A stretch of DNA of 27,594 nt from Lachnospiraceae bacterium (GTDB lineage: Bacteria; Bacillota; Clostridia; Lachnospirales; Lachnospiraceae), in contig CAADTT010000127.1 of assembly GCA_900752065.1 (NCBI GenBank), forward strand, positions 1 to 27,594, written 5' to 3'. This document shows, in pieces, positions 16,283 to 24,206 of this stretch; position 1 is the first letter of the stretch; each line of letters opens with the position of its first letter. A model generated the notes under the pieces. That model made no database searches, had not been told where the DNA came from, and saw nothing but the letters and a program-made list of their open reading frames with translations. The position numbers and the translations under genes are program-made.

Positions 16283-17473
16283 ATGGAGCATTATGACGTG
16301 GGAATACTGGGCGTATGGTTTGGCTGCAATTATGGGAGCATCGCTACCTATTACGCACTGGAGCAGACAATTGAATCCATGGGATACCGTACGCTGATGA
16401 TTCATCAGCCGAGACTGAAGCCGGATGACGGCAGGATGAAAGGGCGGCATTCGATACGCTTTGCCGAAGAACACTACCAGATCAGCAAATCCTACCATGT
16501 CTCGGAGATCGGGGTGCTGAACCAGATGTGCGATGCTTTTGTGCTGGGATCAGACCAGATCTGGAATTATGGCGTAACAAAAATTTTTGGACATAGCTAT
16601 TTTCTGGATTTCGCGGAGGATACGAAAAAGAAAATTGCTTATGCGACCTCCTTTGGCTCCGGAAGGTTTCTGGCACCCCGGGCCTTTACAAAAAAGGCGG
16701 TACGGTGTATGCGCCGGATGGATGCCGTTTCTGTCAGGGAGAAAGAGGGGGTGGACATCTGCCGGAAAACTTTCGGTGTGGAGGCTACCCATGTGCTGGA
16801 CCCGGTGCTGATGTGTGAACCGCATGTATTGGGGGATCTGGCGGAGAAATCTGGGAAAGAGGAAAAGGAGCCGTTCATTGCCACCTATATTCTTGATCCG
16901 ACGCCCGAGAAGCGGGCGGCGCTGCTGCACGTTTCGGAAAAGAAGGGAAAGAAACTGGTGAACATGCTGGATGGCTGGTACAATAAGTTTGAGGCAAATA
17001 AAAAGAAGCTGGATCTGGAAAACACCGTGGAAAATCTTCAGGTGGAGGAATGGCTGTATTATTTCAGAAACAGTGATTTTGTGATCACAGATTCTTTTCA
17101 TGGCACCTGCATGGCTATCCTGTTTCATAAACCTTTTATTGCCATCGGAAATCCGGGCAGGGGGACTTCCAGATTTGAGTCCCTGCTTGGAATGCTGGGA
17201 CTTACCGACCGGTATGTGATGAACCCTGATGACATCCCAAAAAGGGCGGAGCTTTTGGAGGAGATCGATTATGGAAATGCAGATGACATTCTGGAAAAGC
17301 AAAGAACATTTTCAAGGAAGTGGCTTTCGGAGGCTCTGGCAGGAGAAAAGAAAAACGGAAAGCCGGGAGTGGGAAGAAGGCTTGCAAGTTTTTATTACAG
17401 GAACCGTTCCTGTGCTGCGTATTATTTTCGGAACAAGATAAAGCCTTATGCAAAAAGGCTGCTGAAACGGTGA
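16283..17473 (+). CDS. Polysaccharide pyruvyl transferase (PPT) family protein, second copy
   Basis: A 396-residue PPT-fold protein with NYGSIATYYAL (17-27), VLGSDQIWNYG (87-97), VLDPV in the middle and the TDSFHGTCMA motif (269-278) with H273. It is paralogous over its full length to the protein encoded at 12644; the middle ENLQVEEWLYY (250-260) corresponds to ENLQVEDWLYY in that copy. It starts 6 bp after the FrhB-like gene, and the ribosome binding site AAAGGA lies within that gene's last codons, so the two are very probably co-translated and may act together. The C-terminal about 45 residues are basic. Pyruvyl transfer is the family's best-known reaction, but the pairing with a redox protein leaves other chemistry open. 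Confidence 0.88.
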   Translation: MEHYDVGILGVWFGCNYGSIATYYALEQTIESMGYRTLMIHQPRLKPDDGRMKGRHSIRFAEEHYQISKSYHVSEIGVLNQMCDAFVLGSDQIWNYGVTKIFGHSYFLDFAEDTKKKIAYATSFGSGRFLAPRAFTKKAVRCMRRMDAVSVREKEGVDICRKTFGVEATHVLDPVLMCEPHVLGDLAEKSGKEEKEPFIATYILDPTPEKRAALLHVSEKKGKKLVNMLDGWYNKFEANKKKLDLENTVENLQVEEWLYYFRNSDFVITDSFHGTCMAILFHKPFIAIGNPGRGTSRFESLLGMLGLTDRYVMNPDDIPKRAELLEEIDYGNADDILEKQRTFSRKWLSEALAGEKKNGKPGVGRRLASFYYRNRSCAAYYFRNKIKPYAKRLLKR

Positions 17474-17474
17474 G

Positions 17475-17480
17475 AGGAGG
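17475..17480 (+). promoter_or_regulatory. Ribosome binding site deciding a TTG start at 17488
   Basis: AGGAGG lies 7 bp before TTG 17488, directly after the PPT stop codon. The open frame extends back to 17320, but that part lies entirely inside the PPT gene and encodes a non-membrane, Lys-rich stretch typical of an out-of-frame shadow. Confidence 0.78.
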
Positions 17481-17487
17481 AACAGTT

Positions 17488-19401
17488 TTGAAGGAAAAGA
17501 AAAAAGACAGGCAGTGGCTGGATATGCTGCTTCTGTTTCTGATCGCTATGGTGCCGAGACTGATTCTGATCTTTACCATGGCAGAGTCCCTGCGGACACC
17601 GATGGACGAGATGTCTACCATGTCGGCGGGAGCGTATATGGCGGGATTGGACTGGACAAGAAGTACACAGTTTGGAAATCATTATTATGGCGGCGGTATG
17701 ACGATTTTGATGGCTCCGATTTTCAAGCTGATCTCAGAGCCGATGGCACTGTACCGCGCATGTCTGGTTTTCTGCGCTGCTGTGCAGAGTCTGGTGGCGC
17801 CTGTGGCTTACAGGATCCTGAGAAACTATCTGGGAATCCAGAAGAAGCCGTATCTCTATCCGGCATCCCTTGCGGCAGCCTTTCTCATGGTGAACAGGGC
17901 GCTTGTTGTATATAATGAGCATATGCTGGTCCTTGTGTCCTGGCTGATCGCACTGGTGCTGTGCAGGCTGGTGCGGGAGGCGGGAAAAGAGAAGCCGGAT
18001 CGTCGCATACAGGCCGGATTTTCGGTACTTCTGATGGCGCTGCTTTCTTACAGCCTGACGCTCCATACCAGAGCGAAAACGTTTTGGATCGCGCTGGTGC
18101 TTCTCATACTTCTGTATTACCTTTTGTATAAAAAATGGCTGGTGGCAAAGCTTCCGGCGCTGCTTTCCGGCATTGCGGGTTACTGGCTTGCGGGACGTTT
18201 TATCTATTGGTCAAAGACGGCTCTCTGGCTGTGGCATGAGGGGGTAGAGTTAAAGAATACGGCTGTGAAGCTGAACCTTTCCAAAGAGCTTCTCACATCT
18301 CCGGTTTCGTGGCAGGGCTGGTTTTCTACCGTGATCGGTCAGGTGCATACGAGCGTGATCTTTACCGGGGGATTTTCCGCAATCGCGATCACTCTGCTGG
18401 TCATCTATATCTGCAGCAACGGAAAGGATATTTTTGTAAAGCGGAAACGTCCGGTGACAGAAAGCCCGGGGCAGCTCGAAGTAAAGCCATATCTGCTGGT
18501 GTTAGCCACTTTCTTTATGATGTGCATCGGCGCTACGATCCTGGCGCAGAGCATTACCTGGCTGTTCCGCGTGCAGGAGGCCCTGCTTGAAAGTCCGTAT
18601 GGCTCAGGCGCTTATGGGTATAAGGCATTTACGTATTTCCGGTATTACGGCGCCTATATGGGCCCGTTCTTTCTGGCGGCTATGGGCTATCTGTACCATT
18701 ACCGGATCTATCTGAAAAAATATCTTCCGGCGGTTTTCGCAGTTTTTGCCGGAATGCAGCTTTTGTTCCTGTGTGTGGTCCTGCCGCATATTTCAAAAAG
18801 CATGGTGGCGGCCGAGGTCTACTGGCCCTTCGGCCTGCACAAATCTTTTGATGATCCCATGCGCTGCCGGGTGTATCTCATGGGGGTTCTGGTGTGCTGC
18901 CTCGCATTTCTTGTTATGTTTTTCTGCCTTTACAGGGGGAAGAGGATCCTTCCGGTGGCAGTGCTTCTGGCGCTTCTGGTTTACCAGTATGCCTATAATG
19001 GCATGTATTACGACGGCGCAAATATGGAACGTTACAGTGCAAAAGCAAAGGCCGGCTGCGAACTGGTTCTGGGAATGGAAGAGGCGGGATATGAACTGCC
19101 CGAAGAGCTGTATCTGACCGGGTACCGGATGAGCCAGTCGCAGAAACCGCTTTACACCTATCAGTTCCGTCTGAACCGGCACAGGCTGCTGCCCGGAGAA
19201 CCGGAGACATCCGTGGAGGAGGCTGTGGTATTCTGCGGAAAGCAGAATTATAAAAAGCTTCTGAAGGCCGGATACAAGTGTGCGGTTCTGGATGAGGATG
19301 AATGTGTTTATGTGAAGGGCGAACGCTATCTGTCTATGATGGAGGAATACGGGCTGGATTTTTGTAACAGTTCAGCCATGTCTGATATTATGGGCGAATG
19401 A
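17488..19401 (+). CDS. Multi-pass membrane protein, probable GT-C glycosyltransferase
   Basis: A 637-residue integral membrane protein from a TTG start set by AGGAGG 7 bp upstream. About ten to twelve hydrophobic segments fill residues 10-500, and the remaining C-terminal part is a soluble domain probably outside the cell. The first loop after TM1 contains MDEMSTMSAGAYMAG, placing an acidic Asp-Glu pair where GT-C enzymes of the ArnT/PMT class keep their catalytic Asp. That supports, but does not prove, a polyprenyl-phosphate-sugar-dependent glycosyltransferase acting on the outer face. The DPM1-like gene downstream would supply such a donor. The last twelve residues (CNSSAMSDIMGE) and the stop codon are encoded by the left part of the inverted-repeat element at 19364-19418, so the native C-terminus may have been altered by insertion. 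It could also be an unrelated transporter or O-antigen polymerase type. Confidence 0.75.
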   Translation: MKEKKKDRQWLDMLLLFLIAMVPRLILIFTMAESLRTPMDEMSTMSAGAYMAGLDWTRSTQFGNHYYGGGMTILMAPIFKLISEPMALYRACLVFCAAVQSLVAPVAYRILRNYLGIQKKPYLYPASLAAAFLMVNRALVVYNEHMLVLVSWLIALVLCRLVREAGKEKPDRRIQAGFSVLLMALLSYSLTLHTRAKTFWIALVLLILLYYLLYKKWLVAKLPALLSGIAGYWLAGRFIYWSKTALWLWHEGVELKNTAVKLNLSKELLTSPVSWQGWFSTVIGQVHTSVIFTGGFSAIAITLLVIYICSNGKDIFVKRKRPVTESPGQLEVKPYLLVLATFFMMCIGATILAQSITWLFRVQEALLESPYGSGAYGYKAFTYFRYYGAYMGPFFLAAMGYLYHYRIYLKKYLPAVFAVFAGMQLLFLCVVLPHISKSMVAAEVYWPFGLHKSFDDPMRCRVYLMGVLVCCLAFLVMFFCLYRGKRILPVAVLLALLVYQYAYNGMYYDGANMERYSAKAKAGCELVLGMEEAGYELPEELYLTGYRMSQSQKPLYTYQFRLNRHRLLPGEPETSVEEAVVFCGKQNYKKLLKAGYKCAVLDEDECVYVKGERYLSMMEEYGLDFCNSSAMSDIMGE

Positions 19402-19418
19402 TGCGGCTGAACTGTTAC
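19364..19418 (+). repeat. Short copy of the structured inverted-repeat element, also terminator-like
   Basis: Seen directly: perfect 14-bp terminal inverted repeats GTAACAGTTCAGCC (19364-19377) and GGCTGAACTGTTAC (19405-19418) separated by 27 bp. The ends match the two long elements: the left end continues as CATGTC, like the matching end of the copy at 27331-27494, and the right part keeps GCGAATG before the terminal repeat, as in the copy at 24011-24175. It therefore looks like a long element that lost its centre. The left arm is coding for the upstream gene. The hairpin is followed by six T (19422-19427), so the copy may work as a Rho-independent terminator. Confidence 0.85.
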
Positions 19419-19427
19419 GGATTTTTT
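19405..19427 (+). terminator. Possible Rho-independent terminator (right arm of the repeat plus T-run)
   Basis: The right arm GGCTGAACTGTTAC can pair with 19364-19377, and TTTTTT follows at 19422-19427 after a 3-bp gap. The long, 27-nt loop makes it less than ideal. A new promoter starts 22 bp downstream, which fits transcript ending here. Confidence 0.45.
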
Positions 19428-19448
19428 GTGAAGGCCGGGCGGCTTTGG

Positions 19449-19477
19449 TTGACTTTAAAACATAGAGATAGTAATAT
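19449..19477 (+). promoter_or_regulatory. Promoter before the DPM1-like gene
   Basis: TTGACT (19449-19454) and TAATAT (19472-19477) are separated by exactly 17 bp. The promoter lies between the terminator-like repeat and the ATG at 19529, marking the start of a second transcription unit (19529 onward) in the locus. Confidence 0.75.
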
Positions 19478-19528
19478 GATAAAGAACAAATGATGACAAA
19501 CAGATGAAAGAGATATGAGAGAAGAAAG

Positions 19529-20488
19529 ATGAAGCTGATAATACAAATTCCATGTTACAACGAGGCGGAGACGCTGGAGATCGCACTGAACGATCTGCCG
19601 AAGAAAATTGAGGGCATTGATGAGATCGAGTATCTGATCATCAATGACGGAAGCAAGGATGACACGGTGAAGGTGGCAAAGAACTGGGGCGTTCATTATG
19701 TGGTGAATTTTAAGAAGAACAAGGGGCTTGCCAAGGGCTTTATGGCCGGGATCGACGCCTGTCTGCGGAATGGCGCGGATATCATTGTCAACACCGATGC
19801 GGATAACCAGTATAATGGGGATGATATTGAGAAGCTGGTTCGTCCGATTTTGGACCAGAAGGCAGATATTGTGATCGGAGAGCGGCCGATCGATGCGACG
19901 GAACATTTTTCACCGCTGAAGAAAAAGCTTCAGCATTTCGGAAGCTGGACGGTGCGCGTGGCGTCGAAGTCGGATATTCCCGATGCGCCCAGCGGCTTCC
20001 GTGCCTATAGCCGGGATGCTGCCATGCGGCTGAATGTAACGAACGAATATACTTATACGCTGGAGACGATCATCCAGGCCGGAAGAAATAAGATGGCGAT
20101 GGAATCCGTACCCATCCGCACAAATCCGGAGCTTCGCAAGTCCAGACTTTTTTCCAGCATGTTCGGCTATGTGAAGCGTTCTATGGTCACGATCGTGCGG
20201 TCCTTTATGATGTACAAGCCGCTGCGGTTCTTTACGCTGATCGGAAGTATGTTTCTTCTGATCGGGGTGGCGCTGGGGATCCGTTTCCTGGTGTACTTCT
20301 GTATGGGAGCGGGCGCCGGACATATCCAGTCCCTGATCCTTGCCAGCACGCTGCTGATGATGGGTTTTATGACAGTGATCATCGGGCTCCAGGCGGATAT
20401 CATCGCCGGAAACAGGAAGCTTCTGGAGGATATTCAGTATCATGTGCGGAAGCTGGACTATGATGCAGAGAAAAAAGAGAATGAGTAA
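19529..20488 (+). CDS. DPM1-like polyprenyl-phosphate glycosyltransferase (GT2) with two C-terminal membrane segments
   Basis: A 319-residue GT2 enzyme of the dolichol-phosphate-mannose synthase-like group. It shows IIQIPCYNEAETL (4-16), INDGSKDDT (38-46), the metal motif NTDADNQY (88-95) and an APSGFRAYSRDAA segment (roughly 150-165) typical of this group. After the catalytic domain (to about 225) come two membrane helices at about 228-253 and 262-287, then a short charged tail. It should make a polyprenyl-phosphate sugar on the inner membrane face, used by GT-C enzymes outside. Two candidate users are encoded in the window (17488 and 25409) and a flippase-like protein at 22978. It has its own promoter at 19449. 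The sugar is unknown. Confidence 0.9.
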   Translation: MKLIIQIPCYNEAETLEIALNDLPKKIEGIDEIEYLIINDGSKDDTVKVAKNWGVHYVVNFKKNKGLAKGFMAGIDACLRNGADIIVNTDADNQYNGDDIEKLVRPILDQKADIVIGERPIDATEHFSPLKKKLQHFGSWTVRVASKSDIPDAPSGFRAYSRDAAMRLNVTNEYTYTLETIIQAGRNKMAMESVPIRTNPELRKSRLFSSMFGYVKRSMVTIVRSFMMYKPLRFFTLIGSMFLLIGVALGIRFLVYFCMGAGAGHIQSLILASTLLMMGFMTVIIGLQADIIAGNRKLLEDIQYHVRKLDYDAEKKENE

Positions 20489-20518
20489 CAGTTTGACAGG
20501 GAGGACAGATAAGCAGGC

Positions 20519-22858
20519 ATGAGAGATATCGTAATCGCGATCACTGCCGCCAGCTACAGCGGAAACAAAGGGGCGGCAGCGATGCTTCAAAGTTCTATCA
20601 GACAATTACATGACAGATACGGGGAAAGGCTGAACATTCATCTGATGTCGGTCTACCCCTCCGAAGACAGAAAGCAGATTCCGTGGGATTTTATCAAAAT
20701 TGTTCCCTGTAAACCGGAACAACTGCTTTTTGTTGCGTTTCCGCTGGCAGTGCTTTATAAGCTGTTTTCCTGGTGTCCGCCTGTGAAAAAGCTGCTGTTG
20801 AAAAATAAGATCCTGAAAGCTTACTCCCAGACGGATGCGGTGCTTGATGAGGCCGGGATCTCTTTTGTGGACAGCCGGGGCTTTGTGATGAATACCTACG
20901 CCTTTGTGTGCGCCGCCGTGCCGATGCTGGTGGGAACACCGGTGATGAAGTATTCTCAGGCAATGGGAACCTTCCATTCGTTTACCAATCGCTTTCTGGC
21001 AAAGTGGATCCTGCCAAAGATGAAGCTCATCTGCGCCAGAGGAGAGGGAACGCTGGAAAACCTGAGATCCATCGGAGTTGAGGAGAACGTGAGGCTCTGT
21101 GCAGACGGGGCTTTTACCATGGCGGACGATGAAAGGTGCAATGCCATGGTGGAGGAGGTCTGCGGGCAGGATGCGTTCTACCGGGATGCAGAGCGGCTCG
21201 TAGGGCTGTCGATCAGCTCTGTGGTAGAGAAGAAATGCAAAAAGCTGGGCATTGATTATAAGGGAATCATGATCACGTTCATTGAAAGACTGAATCAGGC
21301 TGGATATAAGGTCCTGATCATCGCAAACGGGGCGCGGATAGGCAGCCAGAAGCCGAGAAATAATGATCTTATGATCTGCGATGCGGTGTATGAGGGCGTA
21401 AAGGATAAAGAACTGGTGCGCTGGTATCACCGGGAGATGGAGGCAGAGGAGATTCGTGCCTATATCGGAAAATGCCGGTTTCTGGTGGCTTCCAGGTTCC
21501 ATGCCATGATCGGCGCGTTGGAGAAAAAGGTGCCGGTGCTTCTGGTGGGCTGGAGCCACAAATATCAGGAAGTGCTGGATTTCTTCAAATTGGGCCAGTA
21601 CGCCATTGATTTTTCGAATCTTACGGCAGATTCTCTGGAGCAGGAGTTTCAGAAGTTTGTGAAATGTGAGGATGAGATCAGAGGGAAGATCGAGGAGAAT
21701 TATGACGCTGTTATGGAAAGCTCCCGAAAAAATATTCTCTATGTCAGTGAAGTGATCGATGAGATCATGGAGAAGCCTTACAAAAAGAAAAAGATCCTTG
21801 ATTACAGGAATCCGGATAAATATCTCGGTGAACATGCAGCCTGCCGTAAGGGATATGCCGCCGATGAGAGCATTCGGGAAAACGCGGCCTCCGGCGGTAT
21901 GGTGACGGCGCTGCTCTGCCATCTGCTGAAAACGGGGCAGATCGACGGGGCCTGGGTGACGAAAACGGAGATCCGTGACGGAAAGCTTGGCTATCACACC
22001 TTTATCGCTGTCACGGAGGAGGAGATTCGCAGCGCATCTTCCAGTATCTATATGAACATTCCTCTGTTGAAGCATGTGGATCTGGTGAGAAACTTTGACG
22101 GAAGAGTGGCAGTGGTCATGACCCCCTGTATGCTGCAGGGATTAACGAAACTGATGGAGAAGGAGGAAGAACTGAAAAAAAAGATCGTCCTGAAGCTTGG
22201 TCTTTATTGCAGCGGCAACCATTCAGAAAAGGCAACCCTGCTTTCATTGGAGCAGTCTAAGGTAAGCCTTACGGGAGCAAAGAGACTGTACTACCGGAGG
22301 GGACACTGGAGAGGTCTGTCCTCTGTTGTTTATGAGGATGGCAGCGAGAAGACGTTTTCCTACACAAAGACGATCTGTGCTTATAAAAATGCTTACTTTT
22401 TTGAGAAGGGAAGCTGCATGACCTGTCAGGATCACTTTGCGTCTGCGGCGGATATCAGCTTCGGCGACATCTGGCTGAAGGAGATGAAGGGCAATCCCAT
22501 CAAGCATACGAGCTGTGTCATCCGGAATGAGAGGGCTCTGGCGATGTACCGTCAGGCAGTGGAAGCGGGAGCCATCGTGGATTCCCACATCAGCGGCAGG
22601 GATATGGTGCGCAGTCAGAAGCGGGCGCTGGTGTTTAAGTATACCTGTGCGCCGGCAAAGCTGAAATACTTTGCGAAACAGGGGAAAACTATAAATCTCA
22701 CGGCAGATGATACATGCAGGTGGAATCACAGACTGGCTTTTACTCTTGCCGAAAAAAATAAAAGATATTCAGAAGAGCATTATGAGAGTCTGCGGAAGAT
22801 CCCATATATTCTGATTTATTACTATATGTGCCTGATCCGGGTGCTGTTGAGCTTTTAG
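20519..22858 (+). CDS. Fusion of a polysaccharide pyruvyl transferase domain with an FrhB-like domain
   Basis: A 779-residue two-domain protein. Residues 1-410 are a PPT-family domain: N-terminal ITAASYSGNKGAAAML (8-23) and the C-terminal family motif ASRFHAMIGAL (324-334). From about 437 onward there is an F420-hydrogenase-beta-like domain: NAASGGMVTAL (455-465), TPCMLQGL (535-542), C564, SCMTC (632-636) and FGDIW (648-652). These correspond to SSGGIF, VPCQVAGL, C190, CGEC and LGDFW in the stand-alone protein at 15089. The N-terminal two-cluster ferredoxin domain of that protein is absent here, so electrons may come from elsewhere. The fusion implies that PPT and FrhB proteins act on one substrate. 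The ribosome binding site GGAGG is 14 bp from the ATG, unusually far, so translation may be weak or coupled to the upstream gene. Confidence 0.87.
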   Translation: MRDIVIAITAASYSGNKGAAAMLQSSIRQLHDRYGERLNIHLMSVYPSEDRKQIPWDFIKIVPCKPEQLLFVAFPLAVLYKLFSWCPPVKKLLLKNKILKAYSQTDAVLDEAGISFVDSRGFVMNTYAFVCAAVPMLVGTPVMKYSQAMGTFHSFTNRFLAKWILPKMKLICARGEGTLENLRSIGVEENVRLCADGAFTMADDERCNAMVEEVCGQDAFYRDAERLVGLSISSVVEKKCKKLGIDYKGIMITFIERLNQAGYKVLIIANGARIGSQKPRNNDLMICDAVYEGVKDKELVRWYHREMEAEEIRAYIGKCRFLVASRFHAMIGALEKKVPVLLVGWSHKYQEVLDFFKLGQYAIDFSNLTADSLEQEFQKFVKCEDEIRGKIEENYDAVMESSRKNILYVSEVIDEIMEKPYKKKKILDYRNPDKYLGEHAACRKGYAADESIRENAASGGMVTALLCHLLKTGQIDGAWVTKTEIRDGKLGYHTFIAVTEEEIRSASSSIYMNIPLLKHVDLVRNFDGRVAVVMTPCMLQGLTKLMEKEEELKKKIVLKLGLYCSGNHSEKATLLSLEQSKVSLTGAKRLYYRRGHWRGLSSVVYEDGSEKTFSYTKTICAYKNAYFFEKGSCMTCQDHFASAADISFGDIWLKEMKGNPIKHTSCVIRNERALAMYRQAVEAGAIVDSHISGRDMVRSQKRALVFKYTCAPAKLKYFAKQGKTINLTADDTCRWNHRLAFTLAEKNKRYSEEHYESLRKIPYILIYYYMCLIRVLLSF

Positions 22859-22967
22859 GACAATGCCTGTTCCGGGTATGGGACGAAGCATAACAGGATG
22901 TCTGACTGGAAGATATGGCCTGAAACCGGGGAAGTTGTGGAGCTTGCATGTAAGGATGTGCGTAATT

Positions 22968-22972
22968 GGAGG
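22968..22972 (+). promoter_or_regulatory. Ribosome binding site deciding the ATG start at 22978
   Basis: GGAGG lies 5 bp before ATG 22978. The upstream in-frame TTG at 22966 overlaps this site itself and is therefore unlikely to be the start. Confidence 0.75.
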
Positions 22973-22977
22973 AAATT

Positions 22978-24009
22978 ATGAGAGACGAGACAGAAGTTAG
23001 AAACATGGCTGAGGATGGAAAAAGCGCGGAGCAGAAAGCAAACGAAGGCCCGGAGACGGCGGTGGTCCCGAAAGAAGAAAAAAAGGGTTCCGGGAAACAT
23101 AAAAAATGGATGAAACTCCTGAAAAACGGCTTCCTGATCCTGGTAGTCATTTTTCTGGCGCGCTATTTTTATAAAAATGCGGACACTTACCGGAATCTGG
23201 ATGTCAGCATCAACTGGCCGGTTTTTGCGGGAGCCGTGTTGTTCTACTTTCTGTATAAGGTGACACTGGCATCTCTCTGGCATTATATGACCAGGCTGAA
23301 TCAGTGTGCCATCGGATGGTTTCAGGCAGTTACCGCATATTTATATTCGATTCTGGGAAAATACATACCGGGAAAGGTTTTTATGCTGTTGGCGAGGATT
23401 CCGGCCTATGAGGAGGCGGGAGCTCCGATCCGCAAGGTGACGGTCTGTTTCTTTCTGGAAAATATCTGTACACTTTTGGGAGCGGCGTTTCTGTTTTTGG
23501 TGTCACTGCTGTTTTTCCCGAATGATATTCTGGCAGATTATAAATGGGCAACTCTGGCTCTGGTGGTTATCTTTTTTATCTGCATCAACCCGAAGATCAT
23601 TAACTTTTTCCTGAGAATCCTCGGAAAAGTGATCAAAAAGCAGGATATGGAGATTCCGATCACCTACGGGCAGATGGTAAAGGTAGTGCTGCTGTTTATC
23701 GGTAACTGGATCATCGTGGGGATCGGCTTTTATATGCTGACCTGTTCCATCTATCCGGTGCCAATGTCAGAGATGCTGTATACGGCCGGAATTTTCGGAC
23801 TGTCCTGTATCATAGGCATTCTGGCGATCTTTGCCCCTTCAGGGCTTGGCGTCCGGGAGGGAATTCTGGTACTGGGACTGGGGCTTGTCATGCCGGAAGA
23901 GTATGCGGTGATTATCTCGATCGTTTCCAGGCTTTGGATGACGGTTTCGGAACTGGCGCTGATCGGGATCGCATTTGTGATCAATCAGGTGAAGCATAGG
24001 ACAAAATGA
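22978..24009 (+). CDS. Flippase-like integral membrane protein (UPF0104 / lysylphosphatidylglycerol synthase TM family)
   Basis: A 343-residue membrane protein. A charged cytoplasmic leader of about 40 residues (many Glu and Lys) precedes seven to eight hydrophobic segments. Family-like features are the GKYIPGKVFMLLARI segment and the later APSGLGVREGILVLGLGL segment, a (P)GGLG.RE-type motif characteristic of the LPG-synthase TM / UPF0104 group. Proteins of this type are often found beside polyprenyl-sugar glycosyltransferases and have been proposed to flip lipid-linked sugars; that function is inferred here from the DPM1-like and GT-C neighbours. The 119-bp gap upstream shows no clear promoter. 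An inverted-repeat element begins 2 bp after its stop codon. Confidence 0.82.
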   Translation: MRDETEVRNMAEDGKSAEQKANEGPETAVVPKEEKKGSGKHKKWMKLLKNGFLILVVIFLARYFYKNADTYRNLDVSINWPVFAGAVLFYFLYKVTLASLWHYMTRLNQCAIGWFQAVTAYLYSILGKYIPGKVFMLLARIPAYEEAGAPIRKVTVCFFLENICTLLGAAFLFLVSLLFFPNDILADYKWATLALVVIFFICINPKIINFFLRILGKVIKKQDMEIPITYGQMVKVVLLFIGNWIIVGIGFYMLTCSIYPVPMSEMLYTAGIFGLSCIIGILAIFAPSGLGVREGILVLGLGLVMPEEYAVIISIVSRLWMTVSELALIGIAFVINQVKHRTK

Positions 24010-24010
24010 G

Positions 24011-24175
24011 AGTAACAGTTCAGCCAGCCCGAATTTGTCTGGCAGATCATGTAAGCATGAGTCTGACAGACAGATGAAGGGCTGAGGGAACGTCCGTATA
24101 TGAGCAAAGTTAGCTGCGAAGCAGCGAGAAAGCCGCATAGCGGCCTTTGCGAATGGGCGTGTCTGAACTGTTACT
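24011..24175 (+). repeat. Structured MITE-like element, long copy A
   Basis: Seen directly: perfect 13-bp terminal inverted repeats AGTAACAGTTCAG (24011-24023) and CTGAACTGTTACT (24163-24175) bound a 165-bp element with no open frame. The left half folds as a hairpin with TGTCTG/CAGACA and TCATG/CATGA arms (about 24036-24072). The right half is Y-shaped: an outer stem GCAAAG/CTTTGC (24104-24109 with 24145-24150) encloses GCTGC-GAA-GCAGC (24113-24125) and GCCGC-ATA-GCGGC (24132-24144), then GAATG. Copy B at 27331-27494 is homologous in reverse orientation. No transposase is present, so it would have to be mobilised in trans, if at all. Confidence 0.88.
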
Positions 24176-24206
24176 AATGAGACGGGATAACGGATAAGGA
24201 GAGGCT

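Noticed and set aside
17320..17487. Extended N-terminus of the GT-C-like protein
   Set aside because: It lies wholly inside the preceding PPT gene, is Lys-rich, and the AGGAGG site points to TTG 17488.
20484..20497. Further half copy of the repeat terminus (AGTAACAGTT then TGACAG)
   Set aside because: Only ten bases match and no partner arm lies nearby; it may be chance.
20606..22075. Long - strand open frame (489 codons) and similar long antisense frames, for example 13412-14800 and 9314-10429
   Set aside because: They are shadows of well-supported + strand genes, rich in His/Pro/Arg/Cys, with no recognisable domain.
22859..22977. Promoter in the gap before the flippase-like gene
   Set aside because: Candidate TTGTGG has no -10 box at the right distance.
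24011..24175. tRNA-like cloverleaf or small RNA gene
   Set aside because: The folding is rich, but there is no TPsiC-like motif, anticodon arm or CCA context, no promoter, and the terminal inverted repeats point to a mobile-type element.
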